A stretch of 64,000 bases of DNA from Hemibagrus wyckioides (Eukaryota; Chordata; Actinopteri; Siluriformes; Bagridae): assembly GCF_019097595.1 (NCBI RefSeq), contig NC_080735.1, positions 15,539,917-15,603,916 on the forward strand, written 5' to 3'. Below the pieces are notes generated by a model. It had not been told where the DNA came from and ran no database searches. It was given only the letters and a program-made list of their open reading frames with translations. Below, one piece after another: positions 11,770-23,680 of the stretch; within the stretch, counting starts at the first letter, position 1, and every line of letters starts with the position of its first letter. Position numbers and translations under genes: made by a program.

Positions 11770-12246
11770 CAGGTCTGAATCCATCCTTGAGACACCTGAC
11801 CATGTTGTAGCATTACCATTTCTCCTAACTAAAACTAAGAGGTCCAAACCTGTTCCAGCATGACAATGCCTCTGTGCTTAAAATGAAATGCATGAAGCAA
11901 TATTTTTGGGCTCTGTGCAGGCCACTCAGGTTTTTCCAGAGCAACCTTGGCGAAGCATGTCTTTATGGACCTTGCTGTTTGCGCACAGTGGAATTGTCAT
12001 GGCTCAACACCTTTGGAATGAACTGGAAGGTCAGGTGCACTCCAGGCCATCTCTTCTGACATGAGAGGTGCCTGACCTCTTGGGGCTTCATTGGCATTTC
12101 CCATAGCCATGCTCTAAAATGTAGTAAAAAGCATTCATACCTAGAATAGTGAAGGTTGTGATAATAATATAAAGAGGGGTTAAATATTGAAGGGGACGTT
12201 CAACAGGCACATTATGGTAGGGTATGGTGTCCACATACTTCTGGCT
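11770..12246 (+). mobile_element. Degenerate Tc1-like fragment
   Basis: It shares ordered words with the relics at 1665-3525 and 43349-43776: 'GACACCTGACCATG', 'AGGTCCAAACCTGTTCCAGC', 'ATGACAATGCC', 'CACCTTTGGAATGAACTGGA' and a terminal 'GGTGTCCACATACTTCTGGC'. It keeps both ends but lacks most of the transposase. No frame is intact. An AT run abuts the right end. Confidence 0.75.
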
Positions 12247-12264
12247 ATATATATATATATATAT
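12246..12264. repeat. (AT)n microsatellite
   Basis: Short AT run at the right end of the Tc1-like fragment. Confidence 0.9.
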
Positions 12265-12948
12265 GTTGAAATGTTACTTCCTTTCCTTGAACACAGCCAT
12301 ATTTATATCTCCTGATGAGCTGTCTGTCGATCTAAAGATCTAGAGTTCGAGCCATGTCTAAGCAGTGTGGCAGACTAATAGCCTTTCATCATTAAAGTAA
12401 GATGGAAGCCTCCTTAGCTATAAATCCGTAATTAGTGATCTTGGTGAACTTCTAATTAAAGGGATGACTAATGGATATCAATGGGAGGGTTACTGCAGAA
12501 GTGAATGAAAGGGGAAAAAACTGACTGGACATCTTAATTTCCCATTCAAATGTTCAAGCTTGGAGAGTAAATGAATCATAGTTAGACTTTCCAGGGTGGA
12601 TAAGTAACCTTTTTGATTGCCCCAGTTGTAGCAACTGTGAAACAGATCGATTGTGTTTTATGGTTACGTTGCAACTATTTCACATCTAACTGGATATTTG
12701 ATCCTCATTTTTCTAGACTGCTTACAAATTGTAGGGATCTGCAATGAGAATCATATTTCAAAATGGTAAATCCCATTTTCAACTCCAATCATGTGAGCTG
12801 ACTCGCAACTGCTGTGCTGAGTGTGCATATACATTGCAGGCTTACTGTCTGGTTTGACTTGAAGTTCGACATGAGGGATTTCAACTGTGCTGTGTTTGTC
12901 AGTGTCAGAAAGCATGAATTTTAATGGATTGTACTGTTTGTCCTGCAG

Positions 12949-13247
12949 GCAAACCATTGAAGATGGAGTGAAGAGTGGAAAGTAGTTACACTGGAAGACA
13001 GCCAAGAAGACGGAGCTACCTTTTTTTTCTTTCCATTAAAGTGTAGCCGTTTGACAGATTTAAAGCTACCACACCAAACAAGATCCGTTTCCTTGGGATG
13101 GGGGGTTCTAGTGTTGGTGATGTGATTGGAGGGTGTCTTGCTTATAAGCTGCCCATCATAGCCTGAGACAGGAGTTTCAAATCATCTGGCCAGGTGGGAT
13201 TATAAGACCGTAGATACCACCTTCTTCTCCCCAACCTCAGGTGGACC
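12949..13247 (+). other. 5' untranslated part of the first coding exon of nlgn4
   Basis: The sequence GTACTGTTTGTCCTGCAG ending at 12948 is a strong acceptor. A second strong acceptor, CACCTTCTTCTCCCCAACCTCAG ending at 13240, would leave only seven untranslated bases before the start codon. Which is used cannot be decided from sequence. If the longer form is used, the leader contains a two-codon upstream frame (12964) and a 22-codon one at 13098-13166, both ending before the main start, so translation could be restrained. Confidence 0.55.
13098..13166 (+). other. Possible 22-residue upstream ORF in the nlgn4 leader
   Basis: ATG at 13098 opens a 22-codon frame (MGGSSVGDVIGGCLAYKLPI...) ending at TGA 13164-13166, 81 bases before the main start and in the same frame. 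It exists in the mRNA only if the acceptor at 12948 is used. Translation is not shown. Confidence 0.35.
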
Positions 13248-13713
13248 ATGTCACGGCAAGGAGGAACCACATGGATACCTACAACCATGGTCCAGCCATT
13301 TGTCAGTCTACACCGAATCTCTTGGATTGTAGCAGTGGTAGCTTCTTGCTTAGCAGTGGCCCAGGGGCAACAGTATCCAGTTGTCACTACAAACTACGGC
13401 AAGTTGAGAGGCTTAAAAACGTCGCTGCCCAATGAGATTTTGGGACCTGTGGAACAGTACTTGGGGATTCCCTACGCTCTGCCACCCACAGGCGAGAGGA
13501 GGTTTCAGCCTCCAGAGCCGCCCATGTCTTGGCCGGGGATTCGAAATGCCACTCAGTTCGCCCCAGTGTGTCCCCAGTTTCTGGAAGACCGCTTTTTACT
13601 CAATGATATGTTACCTGTATGGTTCACTGCAAACTTGGATACAGTGGTAACCTATGTGCAAGACCAAAGTGAAGACTGTCTATACCTGAACATCTATGTG
13701 CCCACTGAGGATG
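13248..13713 (+). CDS. nlgn4x: Neuroligin-4, first coding exon (residues 1-155)
   Basis: Neuroligin-4 is a postsynaptic type I membrane protein whose cholinesterase-like ectodomain binds neurexins and organises synapses. The start ATG has A at -3 (GGACCATGT). The encoded MSR start, the 'QYPVV.TNYGK.RGL' segment and '[12 protein letters not shown]' match neuroligin-4 better than neuroligins 1-3 as I remember them. Residues 20-41 are hydrophobic, ending near AVAQG, a signal peptide. The esterase-like domain starts near residue 42. GERRF is at 82-86; R85 and G97 align with human R87 and G99, sites of reported NLGN4X variants. N100-A-T is a likely glycosylation site. C108 and C143 form the expected first disulfide loop. 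The exon ends after one base of codon 156 at donor ATG|GTATGT. Paralogue a or b is not resolved. Confidence 0.94.
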
Positions 13714-14504
13714 GTATGTCACTTTTGTCTTTTTTTCTTGACTATTATTAAAAGAATTGTTTGTTAGATTCATCCCTGTAAGGTATTTGATTTCCGAAAA
13801 CTTGGTTCGCTCCATTCAAGCCACCATGGCAACAGATTCTGCAGAATTCAGTCTCACAATGTACCAAAAATATAGATACCAGAACACTGAAAGGAAAAAA
13901 AATAATAATCAAACTCCAGAGCCCCCACAAAGCATTTGGCTCAATGGCAAGGGAGCTGGTTGTGCTGTCTGCTGAGGCTCTCAAAAGAGATCTTAACAGT
14001 ATTGATTTTCTTCAGTTGAAGCTCAGGCAGAGTGAGATCTATTTTACACCAAATATCTTTTCAAAGGTGGATACTTGCTTGGTGCTTATCTGGGTGTGGC
14101 ACATGATATGCACAATATGATATCTAGTTAGTTGGTGCGAATGTTAAAGAAAACTGCAGTTTCAACATTTCTCATATGCAGTGAGGTGTTTTTAAATTGA
14201 AAATAAACTTTACCTGGAAACACACAGCACAGATGTCTACTGAATTTACTCAAATAAGTGATAACGGACAAAAGACAAGGGATATAAGTGAGTAACACAC
14301 ATTAATAATGCAATAACATTTGACAGATTCTGCAGTCATTTCCATCTTGATGATGTATTGTTATGGTCCCATTAATTAGGAGGGATATCTGATGAGATCA
14401 TTTTGTGTCAGGGACTCGAATTTTTTAACCATGTGGAAGGCCTGCATGACTCAGCAGGCATGAAATAACCTTCCTGCTATTGGTCTTCTGCTTACTAACA
14501 AAGA

Positions 14505-14720
14505 TGGTGCAGATAGCTGAGTGGTTAAGAGTGCTGACTAGCAACTGGAGGGCTGCCACTTTGATTCTGGCTGGGCAAATAAGTATGCACCATATACCAG
14601 TGCAGTGGGGCTGCAGGAAATAAAGTCATTGCCTTCTTAGTGCAGGATATTATTATGCCCTTTGCAGCCACTGAGGCTTTGAGTGAGGCTCTTAAAATTG
14701 CAACAGTGTTACAGTCACTT
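14505..14720 (+). repeat. tRNA-like SINE, single copy in window
   Basis: 'TAGCTGAGTGGTTAAGAGTG' is a good RNA polymerase III A box. About 45 bases on, 'CACTTTGATTCTGGC' resembles a degraded B box. A body follows with no coding capacity. The acceptor stem does not pair, so it is not a functional tRNA gene. It differs in body from the other SINEs here. Confidence 0.5.
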
Positions 14721-15360
14721 CTTTCCAGCAAGGTTCAACTATAACTTTGAAATAATGGGGAAAGCCTGAATAAATGAAATTCTAAGAGGTACTTAAAAAA
14801 AACTACCGGAGAGTCACTGTACATCTCGATTCGATGAAAACCCTGAAAGGTTCTGCACAGTTAAAGCTATATTTAAGTGCCTCATCAAACCCTGTAGCTT
14901 AGTATCAACGGACACTTGTATTACGGATGTAACTGAATACGAATATATTATATAGGGTGAACAGATAATATATTTCATATGGTCTAGATACAAAGACAGG
15001 TTTCAATTGTTTTTTTGTTAGAATTCTTGCCAGAAAGCTCCAAAGAGCATCGGCTTGATAGTAGAGCTTGATACTTTTTCCATTTGTGAAGGTGTGTGTA
15101 TTAACATTTACAGTTCATATTTTGGGAAATAGAGCTAATTATATTTATTAGAAAATATAACAGAAATAATAACTTTGTGAGCAGGATTTGAGCAATAATA
15201 ATGAGAAGAATAAGAATAATAACATTTCCCATTTCTAGTTTGTAAATTTGAGTGAAGTAGCTGAGGTTAAGGAACTGTCAAAGCCAAAATTCTCACACCA
15301 TGATGACAGTGCTGTCTATTTTTTTCTGGTGTTGGCATACTGGTAGATTTTGGTTGAAGG

Positions 15361-15466
15361 CCACACCCACTTTGGGATTAAACCCAAATCTTGATATGGA
15401 TATCTACATGATTTAAGACCACACCCACTTTGGGATTAAATCCAAATCCAGATTTGGATATCTAGA
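15361..15466. repeat. Tandem duplication, 58-bp period
   Basis: 'CCACACCCACTTTGGGATTA' occurs at 15361 and again at 15419. The flanking bases (AACCCAAATC / AATCCAAATC, then GGATATCTA) are also shared. A short (ATACAG)n run follows at 15470-15492. Confidence 0.9.
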
Positions 15467-16134
15467 GCATGATACAGATACAGATACAGATAGTGGTCCT
15501 GTGTTACACTGCTAATATACAGTATACTGGAAGTGTTCCAGCTCTGAGTCGGCGCATCGATCATGCATTAGCTCTGCTAACTTCACCTTTTGAAATTCCA
15601 AGTAATGTCAAAACATCTTGCTCCTTCAAGATAAACTGGAGCTTGATCCAGATTCGAAATAAGCTGTTGTTGCAACCTGAAAGAAAGTACAAGGAGTACA
15701 AGGCTAGCATGGTAAACCGGGTTCAACTCCAAAGGTTGCTGTTACGATATGAAAAAAAATGAATACAATTTTTCAAATATTAGTGTGTATTATGTTAAAT
15801 CATGTACACAAGCCACATGACACTTGTTTGGTTTAAATGCTGAAGTTGTCAGTTTTGCGAGGAAAAGTTTTTAAAAAATGTACTTGCATTTATAATGTCC
15901 TGTATTTTGCACCTTGATGTAAAAAAAACCCCCACAAACTGCATATTGCACATTAAGGCAAACAGAGAAGATGAAACCCAATCCGCCAGAGCCCCTGTTA
16001 GTCAATCAGCTTGCATGGTTTCAAGTTTGCACAGTGTTTTTGTACACAAGTTTGCACAGTGTTTTTGTTTTTTTACTGAATCATAGCCTTATTGTCTTGC
16101 AGATTGGTGATGCTCTCTAGGCTATTTAGCAATT

Positions 16135-16560
16135 TGTTTGTTCATTCGTGCATTTTTCCGTTACATTAGAAACGGTAGAGAAGAGAAACGAAGGACCCGA
16201 ACCTAATCCTTTATGCAGCGAGCAACGTGAAAGTGGAGGGACAGTTTATTTCATCGGGAATTAATCAGAATGAAAGCCTGAGCGTGGGCGGGGCGTGTTC
16301 TGGGTGAGGAGACAATGCCGCAGCGGGCTCCTCTCCATTCTTTAATTGCGAGCATTCGCTGTGTCCGCTCTCCATCGGGCAGTCATTCAAAACAAGCCAT
16401 TCACAGAGGCAGAGGGGGAAATAGGAAAAGAGCAGTTCTGATAAATCACCGCTTGTTACCTCCAGCAAGCGCCGACATAAGTCCCCCCTCCACCCCCACC
16501 CCCACTCAGCGCTCCCCTCCGATGGCATAATAGCCGCTTTGTGTAAATACTGAAACAGAG
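16135..16560. promoter_or_regulatory. Candidate conserved regulatory patch in intron 2
   Basis: This stretch stands out from surrounding AT-rich intron by its CpG sites, lack of recognisable repeat words and mixed composition (GGGCGGGGC near 16288; C-rich run near 16480-16505). Open frames on both strands have no protein family features. It may be an enhancer or an alternative first-exon region; only comparison with other fish could show this. Confidence 0.3.
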
Positions 16561-17088
16561 CTTGTATGAAGAATCTCCACGGGATGGAAATGCTAGATGT
16601 CATGGAACAGTATGTGGTTCCCATATGGAACAGACTCAGATAGTTATCCCTATTATGTGTAATTATTACAACCCCCTTTGCAGATCAGTGGCCATGTGGT
16701 TATCACTGCTGTGATGCTGAAGCCGCATCGATTCCTATTTCTTTATGTTTAGTCTAGCTAGTGATTGGACACAAGAGTAAAAATAGTTTTAACCACCTGA
16801 TCAGTTTGAAAAGTGGATTCTTTCACCTTTCACTTTCAATATTACATTGATATAAAATATGAATCAGTGGCATGGTGGTGTCACTTATCTATGACTTTTA
16901 TTGAGCATGAGACACAGTTTGGTTGTTGGCCTGCAGTAATAATCGATCTGTGCAAAGGCAGGGGTGTCATTACTTTAAATCTTTCCGATTGGGCATTGCT
17001 TAGTGGGGTAATATTTAATAGTAATCTCTTACACAGGTTTCACCAAGCTGTTATACCCTATGCAGAGACAGTGTTTTAGCTTTTAGTC

Positions 17089-17089
<1 letters not shown>

Positions 17090-17146
<57 letters not shown>
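17090..17146. repeat. (TAA)n microsatellite
   Basis: Uninterrupted TAA/ATA trinucleotide run. Confidence 0.95.
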
Positions 17147-17147
<1 letters not shown>

Positions 17148-17224
17148 CATAGGTTTATTTTCTCAATATCACTAAATCATTTACCTTTTTTGTGTTCAAG
17201 TACACAGCTAGGCTTTTTTATATA

Positions 17225-17720
17225 TCTGAACCCTGCTGAATTCTCGCTTCTGATTGGCCAGAAAGTGTTGATTCATTTTCTAAAACAGCAGCTCTGACAT
17301 TAGTTCCAGCTCCAAATGAATGTATACACTTGTTCTAATATGTTATTCTTTCTGTAGTAACAGCTTACAAGGTGACTTCCAAATTTGTCATGTAATCTAA
17401 CATAATAATAGATTTTTAAACCAGTGTTGTCATTTAACAAGGAAAATCTGTATAATCACGATGGTGACATTTTCTTAAACATGATATTAACGTAACATTT
17501 TCTAAGTCTTAGTTGCAGAGAACTTAGCTGATTCTTGTTCGCATGACAAGCTGCTTATTAACTTACAGACATGTATCATGTGCGTGATAACAGGTATTTG
17601 TTTCACAGACGTTCAACAACATAAAATGTAAATATAAATGGACAGAAAGTATTGACGTTTTGAAATAAATACAAAATCAGCAGCAAATCGGTGTGGTAAA
17701 AGAGGAATGAAAGAGATGTG
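17225..17720. repeat. Unnamed dispersed repeat, copy 1
   Basis: 'CTTCTGATTGGCCAGAAAGTG' and 'TTTCTGTAGTAACAGCTTAC' match 'GATTCTGATTGGTCAGGAGT' and 'TTTCTATAGTAACAACTTCA' at 61636-61730. The distal part (ACATAAAATGTAAATATAAA, GGACAGAAAGTA) matches 52680-52710. A fourth partial match is at 41588-41635. Probably a non-autonomous DNA element; not named. Confidence 0.5.
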
Positions 17721-18296
17721 CTATTATAGGAAAATGTAAAAAAATAAAAAAAAACCTGTAATAATAGAACATGATCAACCCTCATACATGGTCCTATTTT
17801 CTCTATACCACAGGAGTCAATTGGGCAAATTACAGGAATAATTGTTCACTCATGGACAATCTCTGTAGTATCAAGGGTGAAGTGAGCATTTATTGTTTTC
17901 TGAAAGGCTTATTATTGCAGATACAGATATACACGCTGACGGATATAGACACATAACCATGACACCCAGTTGTGCTTGTTGAAGATCCTGTTTCAAAAGC
18001 AAGGGCATTAATAAGGAGCTTGCTGCTTTAACACTCTATAACCACACTTCTGAAAGACTTTCCATTACATTTTGGATGACTTTTTTTTTTTCTCCATCCA
18101 GCCACAGGAGCATCAGTAAAGCTGGGTATTGTTGCTGGACAATACCTAAGGTGCAGTTTTCCTTTAACATCACATCCCGAGGTGTTTTATTCCTCTTATA
18201 CCACAGCAAAATGCCATTTCATCCAAAAGGTGTTAAATTGGGTTGAGTCAGAGTCAGGGCTCTGTGGTGGATCTGACATTGTGTATAAATAGTCAT

Positions 18297-18432
18297 CATC
18301 ATGCTGGAACAGGTTTCAAGTGAAGGGAAAGCTTCATGCTATAGCATTCAATGACTTCCTAGATAATTCTGTGCTTTCAACTTAATGGATGTAAGGGTCA
18401 GGTGTCCACATACATTTTGGCCATATAGTGTC
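18297..18432 (-). mobile_element. Truncated Tc1-like end, reverse orientation
   Basis: Reverse complement of the relic family: 'CATGCTGGAACAGGTTT' is followed by 'GGTGTCCACATACATTTTGG' and 'CCATATAGTG'. Only one end is preserved. Confidence 0.65.
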
Positions 18433-19477
18433 ATTTTGAATTCTTGGTGACCTTAGATATGGTTATGGGATTTTTGCCATGCCCTGAAAGCAGACAGAAT
18501 TCATTTCCTGAAGTCTTGATTGTTTAGTGCCTTACTGAGTTTGATGAGTCAATCCTGTTAGGTGTTAAATATATCCAAGAGCTCTTGGATTGACTGGAAA
18601 CAGAGATGTATGGCCTGAAGCAGGGGAATGTGTTGCAGTGATAAGATGACCGAGGCAGAAGAGAAAGAGGGTGTTGAGTCCTGTCTCTGACAGAAAACTA
18701 GTGGCGTGTAAGCTGTGGCAATGAAATGTCCAAGAGCCAGGCTATGAAACGAGGGAAACATGCACACACTCTCATACACAGAGTCTGTGTTAACCTAGCA
18801 GTTCCTCTAAGTCCTGTGTGTTTTAATGATTATTATTCATTGACTGAGAGTACTGCTAATAAATTTCTCCGTTTCCAGTAATTCCTCTCTCTCAGACGCC
18901 ACCGAGACATCATTATACCCCTGTGACTGATGCTTCCCTGTAGCACGCCGTCATCCTGCTTTAATTATCAGCATAAATAAATAGTGACTTTTGATCGATA
19001 TGTCCTAGATCAATACGTTCATGGCGCAAAGTAAGCTGCACCTCTCTGACGCATATCGACATAACCGATAATGGTGCAGACATTGTTACTGAGTCATCTC
19101 TCTCCCCGTCTCATGATGTCAAGGTCTGCAGCCACAGTCTGGCATGCTGTGTAAATTCATTCATCTCAGACGTGTCAATCGTCCTGAACATGTTTTAGCC
19201 CAAATGTACAACCAGCTGAACTCCATCAGACATTGGAAGCAGTGAAAGTATCAGTAATGTTCTTCTCAGTGACTCATATGCCATCCTAACGGCATGGAAT
19301 GATGGGAAAGCAATATTAAATGGTGACCGCTTCCTCTCTCATTCTGTTGTTCATGCAGATGTTGGCTGAGTCACAGCAAGACTAAGATGATGAAATTCAG
19401 ACGGATTATTTTTTGAGCTTTGCAGATGCATGTTAGAGATGCCAAATTCCTCTTGAAATTTTGTTCTAGTATTTAAA

Positions 19478-20392
19478 TCCAATCAGCCATAACTTTATCA
19501 GTCCCCCTTGTACTGCCAAAACAGCTCTGACCCATCGAGGCATGGACTCTACAAGTCCTCTAAGGGTGTGTTGTGATATCTGGCACCATGATGTTACCAA
19601 CAGATACTTTAAGTCCTGTACTGTAAGTTGTGGCCTAGATGGATCAGATTTTTTTGTCCAGCACATCTCACAAACGATCGATTTGACTGAGATCTGGGAA
19701 AATTTGGAGGCCAAGTCTCAAACCATTCCTGAACAGTTTTTGCACTGTGGCAGAGTGCATTATCCTGCTGTGTTATATGCAGCAAGCTCTGATGCACTGT
19801 GTGTTTTGTGACCCCTTTCCATCAGAGCCAGCAATAACTATTAAAGCAATCTGTAGCCCTTCTTCAGTAGCTTATACGCATTAAGAAGCCTTGGGTGACC
19901 ATAACCCTGTTGCTGATTCACTGGTTGCCTTCCTTGGACCACTTTTGGGAGGTACTATCCATTTATTTACATCTAGATTTATGGCATTTGGCAGGTACTC
20001 TTATCCAGAGTGACTTACATTTATCTCATTTTTATAAAACTGAGCAATTCAGGGCCCGACAGTAGCAGTTTGGCGGACCTGGGATTCAGACTCACAACCT
20101 TCCAATCATTATTCCAACACCTTAACCACTAAGCTACCACATCCCTGGGAACCGGGAACACCCTACAAGACGTGCTGTTTTGGAGATACTGTGACCCTGT
20201 CAGCTAGCCATTGCAATCTGGCTCTTGTCAAAGTCACTCACATCCTTACACTTATCCATTTATCCTGCTTCCAACACATCAATTCAGAGAACTGAATAAT
20301 GTAGCCCACCTCTTGACAGGTGCCATTGTAACAATATAATCAATGTAATTCACTTCACCTGTCAGTGGTTTAATATTATTGCTGATCGGTGT
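19478..20392 (-). mobile_element. Tc1-like element, reverse orientation, with SINE inside
   Basis: The ends are inverted copies: CCAATCAGCCATAACTTTAT at the left, and TATTATTGCTGATCGGTG at the right. On the - strand the left part encodes a broken transposase C-terminus (SWCQISQHTLRGLVESMPR) and a DN-A-CH motif further in (ITQQDNALCHSAKTVQEWFE). The right part matches, reversed, the 5' portion of the element at 34735-35210 ('CATCCTTAC', 'TTTATCCTGCTTCCAACACA'). A SINE sits inside at about 19964-20148. It is inactive: internally deleted and frameshifted. Confidence 0.75.
19964..20148 (-). repeat. tRNA-derived SINE (family 1), nested in Tc1 relic
   Basis: Read on the - strand it begins with a tRNA-like part (TAGCTTAGTGGTTAAGGTGT, then a B box within GTGAGTCTGAATCCCAG) and ends TGGCAAATGCCATAAATC-like sequence. 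Same family as 38588-38770, 49645-49805 and 61938-62112. It interrupts the Tc1 relic between 'TTTTGGGAGGTACTATCC' and 'GAACCGGGAACACCC'. Confidence 0.75.
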
Positions 20393-21649
20393 GTGTGCTA
20401 ACATCAGGTAAAGCATGGAAGTAAATATCACTTCATTTAAAACTTTAATAGTTTCAAATAATTTTTATTTGCCTGAACTACTGTTTAGAAGACATCACCA
20501 TATCAATAATTATTCACATTATTGCAAAAATCAATTTATGTGTAACATCTGCTATACCAGTACCTTCAAAGATACTTGTGACTATACAAATGATAATGAC
20601 TTTTTTTCAGTTGTCATTTCCTCCCAAAAGTTATTGAATAATTGTCACCAATCTAGGCTAACACTTGTTATCAAACAAGTTGTTAGCAAATCTGGCTGCT
20701 AGTTCTAATCACACAGTGCTAGCTTATTCGCTAGCTTATGTACATTATGTAATGTAGTAATTAGCCTAATTTTTGCCTGGTGTAGTTAGACTAAAAACTA
20801 AGATGGGCCTGTTAAGAAACTAATAAAGTCAAATAGTTTCTGAAGAAATAACAATGGCTAATCTCGCCAGTTAGTTGGCTGATGGTATCAGGGTGCTGAA
20901 TTTAGATAGCTTAGTAAAAGATTTAACTTCTTTAATTTACGGCCTAAAAGACACACTGGTGATAGAAAAAAAAGGATTGCTGGCATGGCTAAGATAAAAA
21001 CTGTAATTTGGTATAGACTAAACTAAAAAAAAAAAAAAAGACCAATTAAGCAATGGTGCTAGAAAACGTTGTTGTGGTATACGGTATTTTTTTTTATTAG
21101 CACAGAAACTTGATGTACAGCCCTGAGTGTTTAGCAATTTGGGGTAAATATTTTATTAAAAAATACTTGCAAGGATATCTGAATTTAGCATTAGCTCACA
21201 CCGAGACTAGGACCTGCCATTTTCTTCACTATTTAAGTCTTGTTACACTACTGTGACACTTGTTTTTGGTATTAGCTGGCAGCCGGATATAATTATTCCG
21301 GATTAGGTCATGGACAGAGCACAGGGAGTTTTGCTTTGCTAACCTTCCTCTCATTAGGGCCTAGCAAAGATGCTAATTAACTAAATGTCTGTCCTGTGTT
21401 GTTGTCCACATTTGGAACGACTTGATGATCAAAAGATGATTCACTGGTTGAACATATGAATGAATATTTATAGCGTTTACTTCAGTTCAGTCCATCTGTG
21501 GCTTGTTTTCATGACTGAAATGATGACAGAAAAAAGATACAAAAAGACTAATAAACTAATTTGATAAATGTAAGGACAGGAATGTTGGAGCTTCTGTACT
21601 AACCCTAATTTCAAGTTATTGAATAAGACACTAGTTTTTTATTAATACA

Positions 21650-21965
21650 TACATACATTTCAATCAAGGCATGTTTAACATGAAAAGCAGCTCATCCTAA
21701 CTGAGAAAGAAAAAGTCCCTGGGATGACACGAGGTAGAAACCTTGAGATAAAAAGGGAACTCGTCCTCGTCCTCTCTGGATGACATTAGAGAATAAGATT
21801 ATGGCTCATTCCTTCTGTAAAATTGTATACTATAAAGGTACAACATGTGTTGAACAGGACAGGACCCTTTATGATTACAGCAGCAGGTACAAATTTACAG
21901 TATCCAGGTGAGACTATCCACTGAAGCTTTGGATACCGATGTTGGACTATCCATTGATTTCTTAC
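21650..21965. repeat. Dispersed repeat, unnamed family, copy 2
   Basis: Same ordered words as 220-640 in the same orientation, including 'CCTTTATGATTACAGCAGCA' and 'GACTATCCACTGAAG'. No coding capacity. Confidence 0.5.
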
Positions 21966-22452
21966 CAAATATTTAATTGTATTTTGGGCATTTTTTAAAA
22001 ATAAAAACAAAAAAGAAAACCGTGCTATTCTTAAAAGTCTGTTCCCCATTTATCCCCTGTGTTATTTTTCTCCTGTTGTCGACAGTAGGAGCCAACACTT
22101 ACAATCAACGTGCTGATTTCACCAATAATGAGGGTGGCGAAGACAAAGGTATTTTTTCTGTCTTTTTCCCCTTATTTTAAAAAGCAAAAAAACAAAAACA
22201 AAAAAAAAAAAAGAAATAAAAACGAAAGTCGACTCCATGAAGCCTGATACACATGCATGAGAACGAAACTTTGTATTTTTTTGGTTTGGGTTTCCCTGAT
22301 TTCCCATACCTGAGATGCGTATTTGCATCTTTCGCCTTTTTTCCTTCTTTTTTTTTAATCCTCTTTCCTTTTTGGACATACTTAGCACAGAGTCGGAGGA
22401 CTGTGTAACAGTATGAAACATATCTATATATCTTTAAATATCTATATATCTT

Positions 22453-22455
<3 letters not shown>

Positions 22456-22520
<65 letters not shown>
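22456..22520. repeat. (TA)n microsatellite
   Basis: Pure TA run preceded by two copies of ATCTATATATCTTTAAATA-like sequence. Confidence 0.95.
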
Positions 22521-22521
<1 letters not shown>

Positions 22522-23663
22522 CATGCTGAAAAGTATTTAAAAATGTAAGGCCGGGTTCGCCTGTGAGAACAAAATTAACCAAATAACAAATTTCTATATT
22601 TATATACAGCTTTAGCAGTCTAAAAGACAGTCCCTTCCCCTGGTGCTTTAAAGTAACAAGTCGTTCCTCTCTAAAGTCTGCATGCCTTTTCTCTTTACTT
22701 CCTCAGAGAAATTCTGTTGTATTGTTTCCCCCCTTTCTTTCATTGCTCGTCGAAGCATGAACACTAACCTGTGTGTTTTGACGATGGGAATCTATTCATT
22801 CGTAACTCCTGCCACAATCCGTGTCCTATAAATGTGTTTTCTGGCCGTAATATTAACAGCTCGCACCTTTGCATGGCTCAATTCTTGGACAGTCAGCATT
22901 CAGACAGTATGAGATAGGGTAATAGTACCAAGGTTTGTGAGTTCAAGTACCAGAACTACTACATAAGAGCAACCATTGCATTTTGGGGAAAAAAGCCGTT
23001 GCCAAACATAAACATTCTATGAGTGTAGTCTGGGTTTTCCATCCCATCCCACAACAATGGAGGTTGTTTGCCAATTATAACAGGTGATTTGGTAATTGAA
23101 GACTTGACATACGATCACTTGTGTAAATGTTTACCTTTGCAAATAGGTGGCCATAATGCTACCTTTGCTAATGAAGGCCATAAAGGTGCATATGTTTTGT
23201 CTGCTTTTGTCTGTACCATTCACATATAAGTAAACCTAGTCATATGAGGTCTTTTTTTTGCACACAAATTGAGCTCCTCTTGAGCTTCTCCCCAGGGTTT
23301 TTGTACACACATTTTATATGTGGACTACAGTAAAGGCAAATGAAGGCTACTCCTGCTGCATGAGTGTATTAAGTTGTATGTCAGTAAGACAGGCTGAACC
23401 TTTAGCTACTCTCTATTTATGACATTTTCTATCTTTATAATATTTGTGAAAGGACTATTTTTTTAGAAATATCCATTGAAATAAAAAGAAAGAAAGGAAT
23501 AAAACATGACAGGGCATTTTGTTACAGGAAAATTCTCAAAGATAGATACAGATGCAGCTGTAATGTTAAACCCAAAAGTCATGAAGACTGTCTTATGGTG
23601 GAAAACTTTAAGATACATCTTTATGTTTAACTGACACTGGAAAATATGCTCGCTTACGCTTAC

Positions 23664-23680
23664 GCACACACACACACACA
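23664..23680. repeat. (CA)n microsatellite, short
   Basis: CA dinucleotides following TTACGCTTACG. Confidence 0.9.

Larger units (their letters stand above)
7806..12948 (+). other. Intron 1 of nlgn4 (inferred), with unassigned DNA
   Basis: GT at 7806-7807 and AG at 12947-12948 bound this 5.1 kb interval. It holds a TG-rich run (about 7825-7875), CpG-bearing DNA up to about 8750 (including CCGCGCGCGCGCC near 8120), a CA run, a CT run and a Tc1-like fragment at 11770-12246. The spans 8640-9237, 9272-11769 and 12265-12948 show no coding exon or repeat I can name. Confidence 0.45.

Noticed and set aside
12300..12420. Possible SINE (GAGTTCGAGCC B-box-like word)
   Set aside because: No convincing A box or second copy in the window.
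14505..14580. tRNA gene
   Set aside because: A-box is good, but acceptor arm does not pair and B-box is degraded; called a SINE.
15469..15762. 97-codon frame starting with IQIQIQ
   Set aside because: Begins in a simple repeat, and the rest has no domain or splice support.
22900..23060. Possible degenerate tRNA-derived SINE
   Set aside because: Only 'GTGAGTTCAAGTACC' looks like a B box; body matches no other copy.
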